NCBI GenBank assembly: GCA_937872225.1
Contig: CALMRZ010000024.1
Location: 1-64,000, forward strand
Origin: an uncultured Spirochaetota bacterium
Lineage (GTDB): Bacteria; Spirochaetota; UBA4802; UBA5550
DNA: 64,000 nt
Reading direction: 5' to 3'
Position 1 is the stretch's first letter, and every line of letters starts with the position of its first letter. A model generated the notes under the pieces. It was not told where the DNA came from. It worked only from the letters and a program-made list of their open reading frames with translations, and did not search any database. The position numbers and the translations under genes are program-made. Of the stretch, positions 35,704 to 45,200 are shown piece after piece.

Positions 35704-37431
35704 ATGACCTTAACAGAAAAGCTCCTTCGTAATTATGACAATTCCAATTTCGTTGTCAAATATAAAGCACGTTTTCTTCTTTACCTCAGCCTGTCGAGCC
35801 TGGTGACCGTTCCCGTTGTTATTCTATATTCAATGTATCTTCAATCCCGTGCTCCTGAGCTCAATTACAGCATCAATTGGCTCATGTTCCTTCCGGTCAT
35901 CGCCGGCTATGGCATACTGATAGTGTCAACCGTTCTTCTCCTGCGGGGATATTTTTTCGCATCAGCACATTTTTCCATTTCCATACTATTTGGGATTATC
36001 TGGATTGCCATGTTCCTCGATCAATCAGGCATGGTCACACAGCTCGATACGATAGTCATGATAATCGCAGTTCTCGCCGCAATGCCGATTTTTATAACCA
36101 GGAAAAAGCTTCTGGTATTCATGTATGCCGGCATCAACCTGTGTATCCTTTATGTATTCATGTTTTATTTCCGTGACAGCTTCACCGGTATTTCCTTTGC
36201 CGATTACCTTGCCGATAATACGGTAGCATTCCTTTTCACCACCATAGTAACGTACAATATCCTCTCCATCAACAACCGCGCGCTGGGCCAGTATGAAACG
36301 GCCAACACCAAGCTGCAGAAGTACAACGAAGAGCTCCAGGCAACCTCGGAGGAGCTGACCGCGGCCAACGAAGAGTTCGAGGCGCAAAACGAGGAACTGA
36401 TGCGATCCGAGGAGGCCCTGCGCTTCTCCGAGGCCGAGCTTCTATCAATATTCAACAGCACCCATGACGCCATGATCATCTTCGATACCGAGGGAAACAT
36501 CCTGGACGTCAATGACCGGATGCTTGAGATGTATGGCGTTGACCGCGCCCGGGCCCTGCAGTTGAAGGTCCATGACCTCTCGGCCCCGGTTGACGACAGC
36601 GCGATCATCAGCGACGGCATGCGAAAAATCGCCAGCGGAGGAAGATCCCTTTACGAATGGAAGGCAAAACGGCAGCGGGACCAGACGACCTTCGATGTTG
36701 AAGCCGGGGTGCGGCGCATAAGGCGCCGCGGCAAGGACGTTATCCTGGCGGTGGTGAGGGACATTTCCGACAGGAAAAAGACCGAGGAAGCCCTCAGGGA
36801 ATCGTTAAACGAGAAGATCGTTCTCATCAAGGAGATCCACCACCGGGTCAAAAACAACATGCAGGTCATATCGAGCCTTCTGAACATGCAGGCGGACCAG
36901 CTGGAAGAGCCCCGGGCCAACCAGGCGCTCAGGGACGCCATCGGGCGCATCCATTCCATGGCCAGCATCCATGAAAGGATCTACAGCACCGAGAACCTTT
37001 CCCGGGTCGACATGGCCGCCTATATCGACGAGCTTGCAAGGGACCTCGTAACGCTCCATACCGGAAGCGGCGTTCATGTGCAGATCAATTATGCGGGGAC
37101 GCCCGTGTTTCTGGAGATCAACCGGGCGATCCCCTGCGGTCTTCTCATCAACGAGATACTCACCAACGCCATCAAGCACGGCTGCTGCGAGTCGGATATA
37201 TGCACTATCGATCTGAGCATTGAGGAGGCCGATGGCTGGATTACCCTGGTCATCGCGGACAACGGCCCCGGCATGGAGCCGGAGATATTCAATGCGGGGC
37301 AAAAGACCTCCATGGGCATGCAGATCATCGATGCTCTGGCACGGCAGATCAGCGCGGCGATCAGTCTTGACGTCGACCACGGCACCCGGTTCACCATGCG
37401 CATGCGCTCGGAAGATGAGCCTCACACGTGA
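35704..37431 (+). CDS. Membrane sensor histidine kinase (PAS, HisKA_2)
   Basis: 575 residues from the ATG at 35704 (CAGGAAG upstream). About six N-terminal membrane helices (residues ~25-195) are followed by a coiled coil (YNEELQATSEELTAANEEFEAQNEELMRSEEAL), a PAS domain (LLSIFNSTHDAMIIFDTEGNILDVNDRMLEMYGV to VVRDISDRKK), a HisKA_2 phosphoacceptor (IVLIKEIHHRVKNNMQVISSLLNMQ) and an HATPase_c domain (NEILTNAIKHG, IADNGPGM). It belongs to the HWE/HisKA_2 group, whose partners are often stand-alone receivers. No regulator is adjacent; one lies at the right edge of the window. Confidence 0.94.
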   Translation: MTLTEKLLRNYDNSNFVVKYKARFLLYLSLSSLVTVPVVILYSMYLQSRAPELNYSINWLMFLPVIAGYGILIVSTVLLLRGYFFASAHFSISILFGIIWIAMFLDQSGMVTQLDTIVMIIAVLAAMPIFITRKKLLVFMYAGINLCILYVFMFYFRDSFTGISFADYLADNTVAFLFTTIVTYNILSINNRALGQYETANTKLQKYNEELQATSEELTAANEEFEAQNEELMRSEEALRFSEAELLSIFNSTHDAMIIFDTEGNILDVNDRMLEMYGVDRARALQLKVHDLSAPVDDSAIISDGMRKIASGGRSLYEWKAKRQRDQTTFDVEAGVRRIRRRGKDVILAVVRDISDRKKTEEALRESLNEKIVLIKEIHHRVKNNMQVISSLLNMQADQLEEPRANQALRDAIGRIHSMASIHERIYSTENLSRVDMAAYIDELARDLVTLHTGSGVHVQINYAGTPVFLEINRAIPCGLLINEILTNAIKHGCCESDICTIDLSIEEADGWITLVIADNGPGMEPEIFNAGQKTSMGMQIIDALARQISAAISLDVDHGTRFTMRMRSEDEPHT

Positions 37432-37433
37432 AA

Positions 37434-37817
37434 TCAGAGCGCCAGGGCAAGGAACCCGGTTATGACGAGTACCGCCATAACGATGCCGACAATGACATGG
37501 GCCACCCCGGTGAATATCCATATAAGCAGCGCCGATCCCCACTCCGTGTCATAGACCGATTTCAGAATCCCCAGGGTCACCACGATCCCAAGAAGCCATC
37601 CCGCAATGGAGCCGATACCAAAGAACGCCGTGGCCAGACCGGTGAGCGCCCACACGGCCACGCTTGAGAGAAAGGCCGCGTAAAAGGCCCTGCCGAAGGT
37701 GGCATTGGGGACGCCGGCGAACCTGGACCCGATCCAAATGAAGAACGCCGAAAAGGCCGTCGCGATCAGAATACATATCGCTATTATTATGATCAGCGTT
37801 AAACCTATCAGTTTCAT
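37434..37817 (-). CDS. Small four-helix membrane protein of unknown function
   Basis: 127 residues from the ATG at 37817, with GAGGT just before it. It has four hydrophobic segments (LTLIIIIAICILIATAFSAFFIWIG, FYAAFLSSVAVWALTGLATAFFG, IAGWLLGIVVTLGILKSVYD, LIWIFTGVAHVIVGIVMAVLVIT) and nothing else. It is convergent with the sensor kinase, with stops 2 bases apart. No family was recognised. Confidence 0.72.
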   Translation of the reverse strand: MKLIGLTLIIIIAICILIATAFSAFFIWIGSRFAGVPNATFGRAFYAAFLSSVAVWALTGLATAFFGIGSIAGWLLGIVVTLGILKSVYDTEWGSALLIWIFTGVAHVIVGIVMAVLVITGFLALAL

Positions 37818-38243
37818 ATATACCTCGCAAAAATACTTGATAAACAATGATCTCAACAATCGGCAATTCTTATTTTATCTGTACATGAACAGCATATTTT
37901 GGCACGGTTTTTTATCAATAATTAACAAATTTTAGGGATAAAATAGCGGCTAAAATTAGTTGACAACACAGGCTTATCTTCGCTTATGGAAATGAAAAGC
38001 TCTATAAGTATGCAAAAAATCCGGAGGGCCTTTCGAGCAGCATTGATCCTCAATCATTTAAGGATCATATTTAAAAAATCAAGGTAACAACCCATACGGA
38101 TGCGTTAACCCGCATTCTGCTATAAACTTCCTTAAGGATATAATATTCATAATCTGAATAAGGAAGAATAATTAGAGTTCCGGTATCAGTAAAGGATACC
38201 TTTATATATAGTATATAATACAATTCTTTACGGAGGTTACACT
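37818..38243 (+). promoter_or_regulatory. 426-base regulatory region before the pyrophosphatase gene
   Basis: No gene is seen here. Two dyads stand out: CTTCCTTA (38127-38134) with TAAGGAAG (38159-38166), enclosing a TATAAT (38139-38144), and GGTATC (38182-38187) with GATACC (38195-38200), just before another TATAAT (38214-38219). No good -35 box accompanies either -10. The layout suggests a regulated promoter with one or two operators. A TTGACA also occurs near 37960. Confidence 0.4.
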
Positions 38244-40823
38244 TTGAAAGTTTTTAAACGAATACTGCTTTCATCTGCGTTTTTGTTCTCCGCAGTCAAC
38301 GTATTCGCCAGCGAAGCGGATCTTGCGATTCCGGATCTCCATGATGGCAGCTATACGCTTTTCGGTGGGACAATAACCGCGTGGCAGCTGCTTTTCTACG
38401 GCGCGCTCGTTATATGCGGTACCCTTGGCATCAGCTTGTTCCAGTTTTTCATGATTAAAAAGGAAAAAGCCCATGAGTCAATGCTCAAGGTTGCTGAAAT
38501 CATTTACCAGACCTGCCGCACCTATCTGTTACAGCAAGGTAAGTTTTTATTAATGCTGTTTGCATTCATCGCAGTGGCAATGGCCTTCTACTTCCTGGTG
38601 ATGAAAGGCGAGGGGGTTCCGGTTCTTCTCCAGATACTCCTCTTCTCTGTCATCGGTATGGCCGGTTCCTACTCTGTTGCATGGTACGGCATCCGGGTCA
38701 ACACCCTTGCCAACGCCCGCACGGCCTTCGCATCCCTTGAAGGCAAACCCTGGAACGTGGTCAATATTCCGCTCCGCGCCGGCATGAGCGTCGGTCTCTT
38801 CCTGATTTCACTCGAACTGGTCATGATGGTTATCATCCTCCTCTTCGTTCCCCGCACTATCGTCGGTTACTGCTTCCTCGGCTTCGCCATCGGCGAGTCC
38901 CTGGGCGCGTCAGCCCTTCGTATCGCCGGGGGTATCTTCACGAAGATCGCGGACATCGGCTCCGACCTGATGAAGATCGTCTTTAAAGTTAAAGAAGACG
39001 ATCCGCGGAACCCGGGTGTTATCGCCGACTGTACCGGTGACAACGCGGGCGACAGCGTCGGCCCCACGGCTGACGGTTTTGAAACATACGGCGTTACCGG
39101 CGTTGCTCTGATCTCCTTCATCACGCTGGCCATCACCGTTCCCGACATCATGGGACGGATTGACGTAGCCAAGATTCTTGCCGCCGCCGGCGTCGCCACC
39201 GTGAGCGCTGAAACCGTTGACGCGATAGCGAAACTCTTCCAGGCCGAGCTCCAGTCGAAGCTCATCGTCTGGATCTTCGCCATGCGGTTCCTGATGGACT
39301 TCCTCTCCGGTTGTTCATATTTCGTGAACCAGGCGATCTCTACTGTTAAGTATAAAGGCAAAACTGAATTCGATTTCGAAGAGCCCCTCATGCGGCTCAT
39401 CTGGATCGCCGCCGTTCTCTGCATCAGCGTATCCTTCGGCATGAGCTACCTGCTGCTGGGCAACCTTGACCTTACCATGTCCGCTGCCGCACTGGAAAAA
39501 CTAGGCGTCAAGGTAACTGAAACTGTTGTTTTCGCGCAATACCCCGGTATCTGGTGGAAGCTGGCCATGATCATCAGCTGCGGGACCCTCGCCGCTGTGC
39601 TCATCCCCGAGTTTACCAAAATATTCACCAGTTCCAAGTCGAAGCATGTTAACGAAATCGTTACCGCGACCCGCGAGGGCGGTTCTTCTCTGACGATCCT
39701 TTCCGGTATCGTTGCCGGTAACTTCAGCGCCTTCTGGATGGGCATCCTGATCGCCGGCCTCATGACCGGCGCCTATGTCACCAGCCTCTATGGCCTGGCC
39801 GACGTTATGGGTCCCTACGCGTCGATCTTCGCCTTCGGTATGGTCGCCTTCGGCTTCCTCTGCATGGGCCCGGTCACCATAGCTGTTGACAGTTACGGCC
39901 CTGTTACCGACAACGCGCAGTCGATCTTTGAGCTGTCCCAGATAGAAGCCGTTCCCAATATCAAGGCCGACATCAAGAAGAACTACGGTTTTGACCCCAA
40001 CTTTGAACTGGGCAAGCACTATCTCGAGGCCAATGACGGCGCGGGCAACACCTTTAAAGCTACCGCCAAACCGGTTCTTATCGGTACCGCTGTTGTCGGG
40101 GCAACGACCATGATCTTCGCGATCATCCTGCTTCTCAAGAAGGTCGGGTTCCTGAAGCTCTCCCTCACCGACGCTCCGGTCATCCTCGGTTTCATCTGCG
40201 GCGGCGCGGTAATCTTCTGGTTTGCCGGCGCTTCCATGCAGGCGGTCACCACCGGCGCATACCGGGCGGTCGAGTTCATCAAAAAGAACCTGAACTTGGA
40301 CAAAACTGAAGCCGACCTTGAAGACTCCAAGACGGTCGTCAGGATCTGCACCCAGTACGCCCAGAAGGGCATGTGGAACATCTTCATCGCCCTGATGACC
40401 CTGACCCTGGCTTTCGCCTTCGTGGATCCTAACTTCTTTGTAGCGTACCTGATCTCCATCGCCTGCTTCGGCCTCTTCGAAGCCATCTACATGGCAAACG
40501 CCGGCGGCGCGTGGGATAACGCGAAGAAAGTCGTTGAAGTAGACCTGAAAGAAAAAGGTTCGGAGCTCCATGCCGCTTCAGTCGTTGGCGACACTGTCGG
40601 TGACCCGTTTAAAGATACTTCTTCCGTATCCATGAACCCGATCATCAAGTTCTCCACCCTGTTCGGCCTTCTGGCGACCGAAATCGCCATCGAAATGAAG
40701 CTGCATGCCATCAAGGCTGCAACGACGGACTGGACGATTTTCATAGCGATCCCGTTCTTCGTCATCGGCCTGATCTTCGTATGGCGGTCATTCTACGCCA
40801 TGAGGATCCCTCCCAGAATATAG
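38244..40823 (+). CDS. hppA: Membrane-bound H+-translocating pyrophosphatase
   Basis: 859 residues, longer than the usual ~660-770. It starts at a TTG with GGAGG seven bases upstream. It has an N-terminal signal-like segment (MKVFKRILLSSAFLFSAVNVFASEAD) and about 16 membrane helices. Substrate motifs are present but divergent: EDDPRNPGVIADCTGDNAGDSVGPTADGFETYGV and, near the C-terminus, VVGDTVGDPFKDTSSVSMN. It hydrolyses PPi and pumps H+ (or Na+) across the inner membrane. K605 in GNTFKAT occupies the position where Lys indicates the K+-independent class. Codon use is visibly biased to C/T-ending preferred codons, which suggests high expression. A terminator follows. Confidence 0.97.
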   Translation: MKVFKRILLSSAFLFSAVNVFASEADLAIPDLHDGSYTLFGGTITAWQLLFYGALVICGTLGISLFQFFMIKKEKAHESMLKVAEIIYQTCRTYLLQQGKFLLMLFAFIAVAMAFYFLVMKGEGVPVLLQILLFSVIGMAGSYSVAWYGIRVNTLANARTAFASLEGKPWNVVNIPLRAGMSVGLFLISLELVMMVIILLFVPRTIVGYCFLGFAIGESLGASALRIAGGIFTKIADIGSDLMKIVFKVKEDDPRNPGVIADCTGDNAGDSVGPTADGFETYGVTGVALISFITLAITVPDIMGRIDVAKILAAAGVATVSAETVDAIAKLFQAELQSKLIVWIFAMRFLMDFLSGCSYFVNQAISTVKYKGKTEFDFEEPLMRLIWIAAVLCISVSFGMSYLLLGNLDLTMSAAALEKLGVKVTETVVFAQYPGIWWKLAMIISCGTLAAVLIPEFTKIFTSSKSKHVNEIVTATREGGSSLTILSGIVAGNFSAFWMGILIAGLMTGAYVTSLYGLADVMGPYASIFAFGMVAFGFLCMGPVTIAVDSYGPVTDNAQSIFELSQIEAVPNIKADIKKNYGFDPNFELGKHYLEANDGAGNTFKATAKPVLIGTAVVGATTMIFAIILLLKKVGFLKLSLTDAPVILGFICGGAVIFWFAGASMQAVTTGAYRAVEFIKKNLNLDKTEADLEDSKTVVRICTQYAQKGMWNIFIALMTLTLAFAFVDPNFFVAYLISIACFGLFEAIYMANAGGAWDNAKKVVEVDLKEKGSELHAASVVGDTVGDPFKDTSSVSMNPIIKFSTLFGLLATEIAIEMKLHAIKAATTDWTIFIAIPFFVIGLIFVWRSFYAMRIPPRI

Positions 40824-40861
40824 CGGGCGGCGGATTCTTACCGCTCAGCGTGAAACACCGA

Positions 40862-40889
40862 AGGGCGTCTCTTTGAGACGCCCTTTTTT
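40862..40889 (+). terminator. Rho-independent terminator
   Basis: A 10-bp perfect stem AGGGCGTCTC/GAGACGCCCT with loop TTT, followed by a run of six T, 39 bases after the pyrophosphatase stop. Confidence 0.93.
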
Positions 40890-41026
40890 ATTTCCCTGCC
40901 TGATATTCCGAAGACAACCTTTGACCGTTGGTTATTTCGGACATTTTTATAATCATCTCATTTTTTTATTGAATTGTTCCCTGTGCCCTGTATGCATGTC
41001 TTTCAGGCAACCCAAGATAATGCATC

Positions 41027-41269
41027 ATGAAAATAGATGTGGACAAGATCATCGATACAGCCGCGAAAAAAATGGAGGATAACGCGGCAAAATTTTCCGT
41101 AGTCCTGCGCAAGGTGAGGAACGTTCTTCTCCTTATCATCGTTGTGATCGCCAGCATATACCTTATCAAATACGAGCACACCAGGATATGGGGCGTCGTC
41201 ATATTTCTCCTTTCCTTCGCATGGCTCTATTCCTATGTCGTCAAACGCCGCGGCACCAGGAAAAAATAA
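41027..41269 (+). CDS. Small single- or double-span membrane protein
   Basis: 80 residues: a charged helical N-terminus (MKIDVDKIIDTAAKKMEDNAAKF), two closely spaced hydrophobic segments (VLLLIIVVIASIYLI, GVVIFLLSFAWLYSYVV) and a basic tail (KRRGTRKK). It lies 11 bases before birA on the same strand and is probably co-transcribed with it. No family was recognised. Confidence 0.65.
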   Translation: MKIDVDKIIDTAAKKMEDNAAKFSVVLRKVRNVLLLIIVVIASIYLIKYEHTRIWGVVIFLLSFAWLYSYVVKRRGTRKK

Positions 41270-41280
41270 GCCGGTCCACC

Positions 41281-42024
41281 GTGAAACCAGCCCCTTTCAT
41301 CATACGGCTCGAGACCGTGGACTCAACCAGCACCTATATCAGGACCCATCCCGAGCTGTGGGACCGCCAGTTCTGCGCCGTTGTGGCCCGGGAGCAGACC
41401 GCCGGCAGGGGGCGTTTTGACCGTACATGGCTGTCGGAACCGGACCTGGACCTGACCTTTTCCATGGTGTATCGTCCTTCCGGAAGCGTTTCTGACCTGT
41501 CCTGCGTGACCATCATCGCGGGACTGGCAGTATACCGCGCGTTGAAACCATTCTGCGGCAGCGGTTTGAACCTCAAGTGGCCCAATGATATCCGGTGGGA
41601 AAATAAAAAAATCGGCGGCATTCTCTGCGAACTGCTCCCGGGGCCCGGAGGACCAATCGTCATCATAGGCATCGGCATAAACGTGAACAGGACGCGGTTC
41701 CCTGAAGAAATCGAAGCCTCGGCCGCATCAATCAAAACCGCCGCCGGCGCCGGTCAATCCGTGGAAACCATTTTCAACGAGACCGTCCGGAGCTTAATTG
41801 AACTGCTAGCGGATTTCAGGATCCCGCTGGACGAGTCCCTGATCGTCGAATGGGAGGAGACGTCGCAATCAATCGGATCCCCGATCAGGTTTGTCCTCCG
41901 TGACAGGGAAGAAACGGGCGTTTTTTCCTCCATAAAAACGGACGGATCGCTTCGTCTCATCACCGCCCAGGGCACCGTGGTCGATGGATACCGCGGGGAA
42001 GTTCTTTTTCAGGACGATGAGTAG
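41281..42024 (+). CDS. birA: Biotin-[acetyl-CoA-carboxylase] ligase (no DNA-binding domain)
   Basis: 247 residues from a GTG at 41281. It activates biotin with ATP and attaches it to the carrier Lys. Motifs are ETVDSTSTYIRT, REQTAGRGRFDRTW (biotinyl-AMP loop GRGRxxR), LKWPNDIRWENKKIGGILCE and IIGIGINVNR. The N-terminal helix-turn-helix of repressor-type BirA is missing, so this is a monofunctional class I ligase. Its likely substrate, the giant biotin carboxylase, is the next gene. The TAG stop falls within the left end of a family A repeat. Confidence 0.95.
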   Translation: MKPAPFIIRLETVDSTSTYIRTHPELWDRQFCAVVAREQTAGRGRFDRTWLSEPDLDLTFSMVYRPSGSVSDLSCVTIIAGLAVYRALKPFCGSGLNLKWPNDIRWENKKIGGILCELLPGPGGPIVIIGIGINVNRTRFPEEIEASAASIKTAAGAGQSVETIFNETVRSLIELLADFRIPLDESLIVEWEETSQSIGSPIRFVLRDREETGVFSSIKTDGSLRLITAQGTVVDGYRGEVLFQDDE

Positions 42025-42209
42025 GCCCCCTGTCCCGAAGGGGCATGAAATAGAAACATAGTTCCAGTGTCATTCCGAACTCCGGAGGGGGGAATCTTTT
42101 ATAGCAACAAAAAAATTTCTCATTCATTGCGCTCATTCGAAATGACATTGAGGAAGCAAGGCGGTATAAGGTTGCATTCTCTGTGCCCCTCGGGACACGG
42201 GGGCCTATA
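42022..42209. repeat. Interspersed inverted-repeat element, family A copy 3
   Basis: The best-preserved copy, 188 bp. Left end: TAGGCCCCCTGTCCCGAAGG then GGCATGAAAT. Right end on the other strand: TAGGCCCCCGTGTCCCGAGG then GGCA. A nested second palindrome has TGTCATTCCGAA and, on the other side, TTCGAAATGACA. It fills most of the gap between birA and the carboxylase, and its first three bases are the birA stop codon. Confidence 0.75.
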
Positions 42210-42281
42210 ATGATGATACGATTGCAAAAAGATTGCTTTACAAACAAAGAATAAGTCATAAGATACCATATATTTTCAAAA

Positions 42282-45200
42282 ATGGACGCCATCTCTATAA
42301 ATACCGGCATCGATGAAGCCCTCGCGATGCTTCACGAACTGAACCCGAACATTTCCGGCAGCAGGAAATCGGACAACAGTGTCCCTACCGGGATGCGGCG
42401 GCACCGCCTTCAGAAGGTCGTGGTGGCAAACCGGGGGGAGATAGCTAAGCGTTTCTTCCTGGCCCTTCATGAAGAGGGGATCCCTTCCGTGGCCGTCGTC
42501 ACCGACCCGGACCGGGGACAGTCCTGGTACGAATTCGCCGACGAAGTGATCTTCATAGGCGACCAGGATCATTATGCCAGCATCGCGGTGATTATCGCCG
42601 TGGCCATTCTCGTGAAGGCCAACGCCATATATTCAGGCTACGGCTTTTTGTCCGAAAACATGGATTTCGTTCTGGCCGTCGAGTCCATGGCTGAACTCCG
42701 GGGACATGAAATAATCTTCATGGGCCCGAGCCACGAGACAATCAGCATGGTCGGTGACAAGATGAACGCGCGCAGCCTTGCCCGGTTGCATGACATCCCT
42801 CTCTTCGAAAGCTCCGATGTGATACGCAACGGCGATTTTGAAACGGCCGCAAAGGAAGCCGCCCGTATCGGATACCCGGTCATGGTAAAACCCTGCTCCG
42901 GCGGCGGCGGCAAGGGTATCTACCCCGCGGCTGACGAAGCAGAGCTATCGGCGGCCGCGGCATCGGCGGCCCGCATAGGGCTCAACCTCTACCATGATCC
43001 GTCATTCTATCTTGAAAAATTCATTTCGAAACCGGTCCACATCGAGGTCCAGATTTTTAACGGGTGGGCACTCGGCATACGCAAGTGCGCCGTGCAGCGG
43101 CGGAACCAGAAGATCATAGAGGAAAGCGGCCATGCCTTCCTGAGCGACCATGTCGCCCTGTCGCTCCTGGCCGCGGCGGAAAAAATCGCCGAACTGTCCG
43201 GTTACAGCAGGGGCGCCGGCGCCGGGACGGTGGAGTTTCTCATCGACACCGAAACGGGAAAATTCGGATTCATGGAGATGAATACGCGCCTCCAGGTCGA
43301 GTATGCCGTCACCGACCAGTCCCTGGGGATCGATATCGCAAAATGGCAGATTCTTTTTTTCGATGGACGCGAACATGAAATAACGGGCCTTGACAAGCTG
43401 AAAAACCGGGTCTCGGAAAACGACCATTCCATCGAGTGCCGGATTTACGCCGAGGAGCCGGAGAACGATTATCTCCCTTCTCCGGGGACCATCATCGAGC
43501 TTGATCTCCCGACCTTCAACGGCATCCGGTGCGATTTCGGCTTCATGGAAGGCGATACCATCCTTCCCATGTACGACCCTATGATCGGAAAGCTGATCGC
43601 CCACGGCTCGACCAGGAAGGAGGCCATAATACGCCTTGAGCGCGCCCTCCAGGAACTGTATATCAACGGCGTCAAGACCAACATCCCGCAGCTGCTGCGG
43701 ATAGTCAGGCACCCAGCCTTCCTCCAGGGGGATTATACCAACAACCTGCTGAAAGAGCACGCCGCTCTCAACTACAGCGGGGGGGCGGCCGAACCCGACC
43801 TTCCCGATGACCGCCGTTTTCTGAAGCACGTGGTTTTCGGCGCATTCACTGAGCACCTTCTCATGCTGCAGCAGGCGGTCAAGGAGTTCATCGTCATTGC
43901 GGCCCTGGGCAACATTGCCGAGGTGCCCTCGGCGTCAGACACGCCGAGCCGGTACACGCTGGAATACCGCGGCCGTCGCTACGTGCTGGAATTCATCCAG
44001 ACCGCCATCGATTCCTTCTATGCCATCGTGAACGGCGCCTACAACGGCGAGATTGTCCTCACGTCCATGAATGACCGCTGCGATGACATCCTGCTGATCT
44101 TCGGATCACGGTCGTACCGTGTCAGGGTAAACCGGCATGGCGGCCTCATCGACCTCAGGATGAAGGACGAATCCAACAAGATAAACTACTACCGGATCAG
44201 GGTAATCCCCGAGGGCTATTCCGATGACCAGCGGATACGGAGAATCATGTCGCCGTTCCAGGGCTCCTTCGTCTCCTTCTGCCGCGACCTCAGCGTCGGC
44301 GACACGGTCGAAGCGGACGAACAGCTGCTGATCCTCTCCTCCATGAAGATGGAGACGGCCATCGTCTCCCCGGCGCGGGGTCGCCTCGTCTATCTTATAG
44401 AGGACGGCGACAGTTCCCGGCTCCAGGTGGCGAGGACCCCCGGCGGGCGCATTATCGGCAGAAGCATCCAGGAAGGTGAACTCCTTGCCGCCGTTGAAAT
44501 TGAATCAGGGGAAGGCGCCGCAGCCGGCGGCCCTGCGCCTGACGAGGGCGCCGGTATCGGCATCTTCAGGCCTTCCTCGATCATTGAGAACCTGTTACGC
44601 GGCACCATCGACGGCGGGGAGAGGGAATCCCGGGAAACGCGTTTCAGCTCCGCCGTTGAACTCATCTACGCGGCCGTGCAGGGGTACATCTATCAGCCCC
44701 CTATCATTGACTTTCTTGAAGAACTTCTGAAAAATTTTTCCTCCGACCTGGACAGCTCGGAGCTGACCGACAAAACCCTCGACCTGATGAACGCCATCAT
44801 CATTCACTACATCAACATAAAAAAGCTCTTTTCCCCGGTCGTTTCAAACGAAGGCCTGTCATTCCAGGAGGAGCTTGGCCTTCATATCGCGGGACGCGAG
44901 GAAAACCTTGACGCGTCGACCCGGCCCTTCGAGCAGCTGCTGAAGACCCTCTTTGAAGCCTACGGCATCCCCCGCTGGGAAGGCAGATCTGAGATGCGGC
45001 AGATGACGCGGCAGTACGTGTTTGTCCTTTTCAAGCGCGCCTACCAGTTCTGCCTGGAACGGACCGACGCCATAAAAACCATCGTCCATATCATATCCGG
45101 CATACGGCGTCCCGGCAGGAACATGTTCATGACCCTTGCGCGGCTGATGGAGCATGAGCAGGCGGAGCGCGACGACTCCCTCCTCAAATTCATAAAAAGG

